From NCBI GenBank assembly GCA_903911985.1, contig CAIWFP010000463.1:1-7776 (forward strand): a stretch of DNA of 7,776 bases, read 5' to 3'. Shown here piece after piece: positions 6,656 to 7,776 of this stretch. The stretch is from an uncultured Sphingomonadales bacterium. Its GTDB lineage: Bacteria > Pseudomonadota > Alphaproteobacteria > Sphingomonadales > Sphingomonadaceae. The notes beneath the pieces were generated by a model. That model was not told the origin of the DNA. It did not search any database and saw only the letters and a list, made by a program, of their open reading frames with translations. Within the stretch, counting starts at the first letter, position 1, and the number at the start of each line of letters is the position of its first letter. A program made the position numbers and the translations under genes.

Positions 6656-6661
6656 TCCTTC
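6656..6661 (-). promoter_or_regulatory. Ribosome binding site for the second LuxC-like gene
   Basis: On the minus strand GAAGGA overlaps the TGA stop of the LuxE-like gene and stands six bases before the ATG at 6649. The arrangement suggests tightly linked translation of the E-C pair. Confidence 0.7.
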
Positions 6662-7776
6662 ACAGCGACAATTCGGCAAGGAATTCGAGCGCGCGGTCAT
6701 GCGCTTCCGGGGCCCCGGCGCAAACGATGCGGTCGTCGCCGCCCTCGGCTTCGCTGTAGCGGCGAATTTCGGGATGGACATAAGGCCCGGTCCGCCCGCA
6801 GGTGCAAGGCTCCTCCCAGCCGGACATGGTCACTTCATCGCCAGTGATCAGCCCCGCCCAATAGGTGTTGGGCATGAGATCAAGCCCGGCGAAGCGCCCC
6901 ACCGTGCCATCCTTGCGCGGCAGCGGCGCGCCGGTCTGCGGATCGAGCAGGAAGGGCACGATGACCGGCGGCACGTGATAGTGGTCATGCTCGCATTTGA
7001 TGCAAAGCCCCATCATCTCGCTGGTCGCGTACATCTCGTAGAAATTGGTGAAGCCGAGAAATTCGAGCACCTGGTCGCGCCAGTTGTCGGGCATGTCCTG
7101 GCCCTTCTTGCCGCCGCCGGTCAGCAGCACGCTGCCCGGGCCGAAGATGTTCCGGATGCCGCGTTTCAACCCTTCCTCGGCCCAGTCATAAAGGATCGCC
7201 CACATGGCGGTGACATAGACATCCTTGCCGCCAAAGCGGGCTTGCGCCTCGGCAAAGAAATGGCGGACATCCTCGGGTCGGCGCTTTTCGAGTTCCAGCA
7301 GCGCCTCGCGTCGATCAAGCAGCACCTGGGGAATATCCCGCATCCCGGCCTCGCCACGCGCCTCGGCGGCGCGCAGACGCCCGGCCAGCGAGGCAACATC
7401 GGCGCTGAAACGCGCATCGGGGTACATGAACAGCGCATTCTCCTCGCCGCCGGCGTAAAGGTCCACCTGGATGCCATTGCCCCGCTGCATCGCCGCCGCG
7501 CCATGGCGATAGCCCGGAATGATGATCGGGATCTTGTCCTTCAGAATATCCGGCCCGCTGCCCCGGCCCCACCAGTCCCGAATGATGGTTGCGGAATGAA
7601 CAATGGTTTGCCGCCACTGCGCCTTGCTGCGCGGCACGAAGGACAGCTTGCCGGTGGTCCCGGAGGTATGCGCGACGGTGAGGTCGGTCGTGGCGTCAAG
7701 CAGATCGAGCCAGTCGTCGATCGATTCGATGCCAGTGGCGTCAACATGGCTGATGTCGGTGGTGGTCAGGCCGCCC
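6660..7776 (-). CDS. LuxE/PaaK-like acyl-activating enzyme, copy 2 (5' end outside window)
   Basis: The frame is open from the right edge, and 372 residues are visible. A GTG at 7637 is not the start, because the residues before it form the essential phosphate-binding loop HTSGTTGKLSF (TSGTTGK codons at 7667-7647). Further motifs are LLTGGGKKGQDMP, MYATSEMMG (the YG-TE counterpart), LITGDEV, then CTCGRTGPYVHPEIRRYSE, and a cysteine 19 residues from the C-terminus in RIVCAG (codon 6722-6720). These place it with LuxE and phenylacetate-CoA-ligase-like enzymes, and the terminal cysteine fits the acyl-carrying residue of LuxE. It would activate a carboxylic acid with ATP for the LuxC-like enzyme directly downstream. 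It keeps the CTCGR motif and the canonical TSGTTG loop, both altered in copy 1. Between the loop and the GGG motif it has a different, longer middle section. By comparison with copy 1, roughly the first 100 residues lie outside the window. Confidence 0.85.
   Translation of the reverse strand, partial: GGLTTTDISHVDATGIESIDDWLDLLDATTDLTVAHTSGTTGKLSFVPRSKAQWRQTIVHSATIIRDWWGRGSGPDILKDKIPIIIPGYRHGAAAMQRGNGIQVDLYAGGEENALFMYPDARFSADVASLAGRLRAAEARGEAGMRDIPQVLLDRREALLELEKRRPEDVRHFFAEAQARFGGKDVYVTAMWAILYDWAEEGLKRGIRNIFGPGSVLLTGGGKKGQDMPDNWRDQVLEFLGFTNFYEMYATSEMMGLCIKCEHDHYHVPPVIVPFLLDPQTGAPLPRKDGTVGRFAGLDLMPNTYWAGLITGDEVTMSGWEEPCTCGRTGPYVHPEIRRYSEAEGGDDRIVCAGAPEAHDRALEFLAELSL

Overview
The window is high-GC, densely coded DNA from what looks like an alphaproteobacterium, most plausibly a sphingomonad. 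That assignment rests on codon use, on Shine-Dalgarno-type starts, and on the company of a DUF1214-type protein, a sulfotransferase-like remnant and LuxE/LuxC homologues. It is an inference, because no rRNA or other taxonomic marker is present.

Layout. Bases 1-660 hold the C-terminal part of a DUF1214-like protein whose frame runs off the left edge. Bases 661-1222 have no intact gene. This gap holds a 4 x 15-bp tandem repeat (770-829), a decayed piece resembling a sulfotransferase C-terminus (864-1064) and a small palindrome just upstream of the next gene (1186-1204). A plus-strand operon follows: a LuxE/PaaK-like acyl-activating enzyme (1223-2581), a LuxC-like acyl reductase (2599-3975 as written, 2599-3998 if an apparent one-base deletion is repaired) and an aldo/keto reductase (4018-5073). 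After a 118-bp convergent gap with a GC-rich hairpin comes a minus-strand pair: a second LuxC-like reductase (6649-5192) and a second LuxE-like enzyme (7776-6660, 5' end outside the window).

How the genes fit together. In luminous bacteria LuxE activates a carboxylic acid as acyl-AMP and holds it on a cysteine. LuxC then accepts the acyl group on its own cysteine and reduces it with NADPH to an aldehyde. Here there are two divergent copies of that E-C pair, tail to tail, with no luciferase (luxAB) in view. The aldo/keto reductase in the first operon could carry the aldehyde on to an alcohol. The simplest reading is a pair of ATP- and NADPH-dependent carboxylic acid reductase modules, probably with different substrates, in a catabolic or modifying locus. 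The substrate cannot be read from the sequence.

Main points for follow-up: the doubled, luciferase-free LuxEC arrangement; the frameshift at the end of the first LuxC, which looks like AAAA shortened to AAA; and the sulfotransferase-like remnant next to the DUF1214-like gene.
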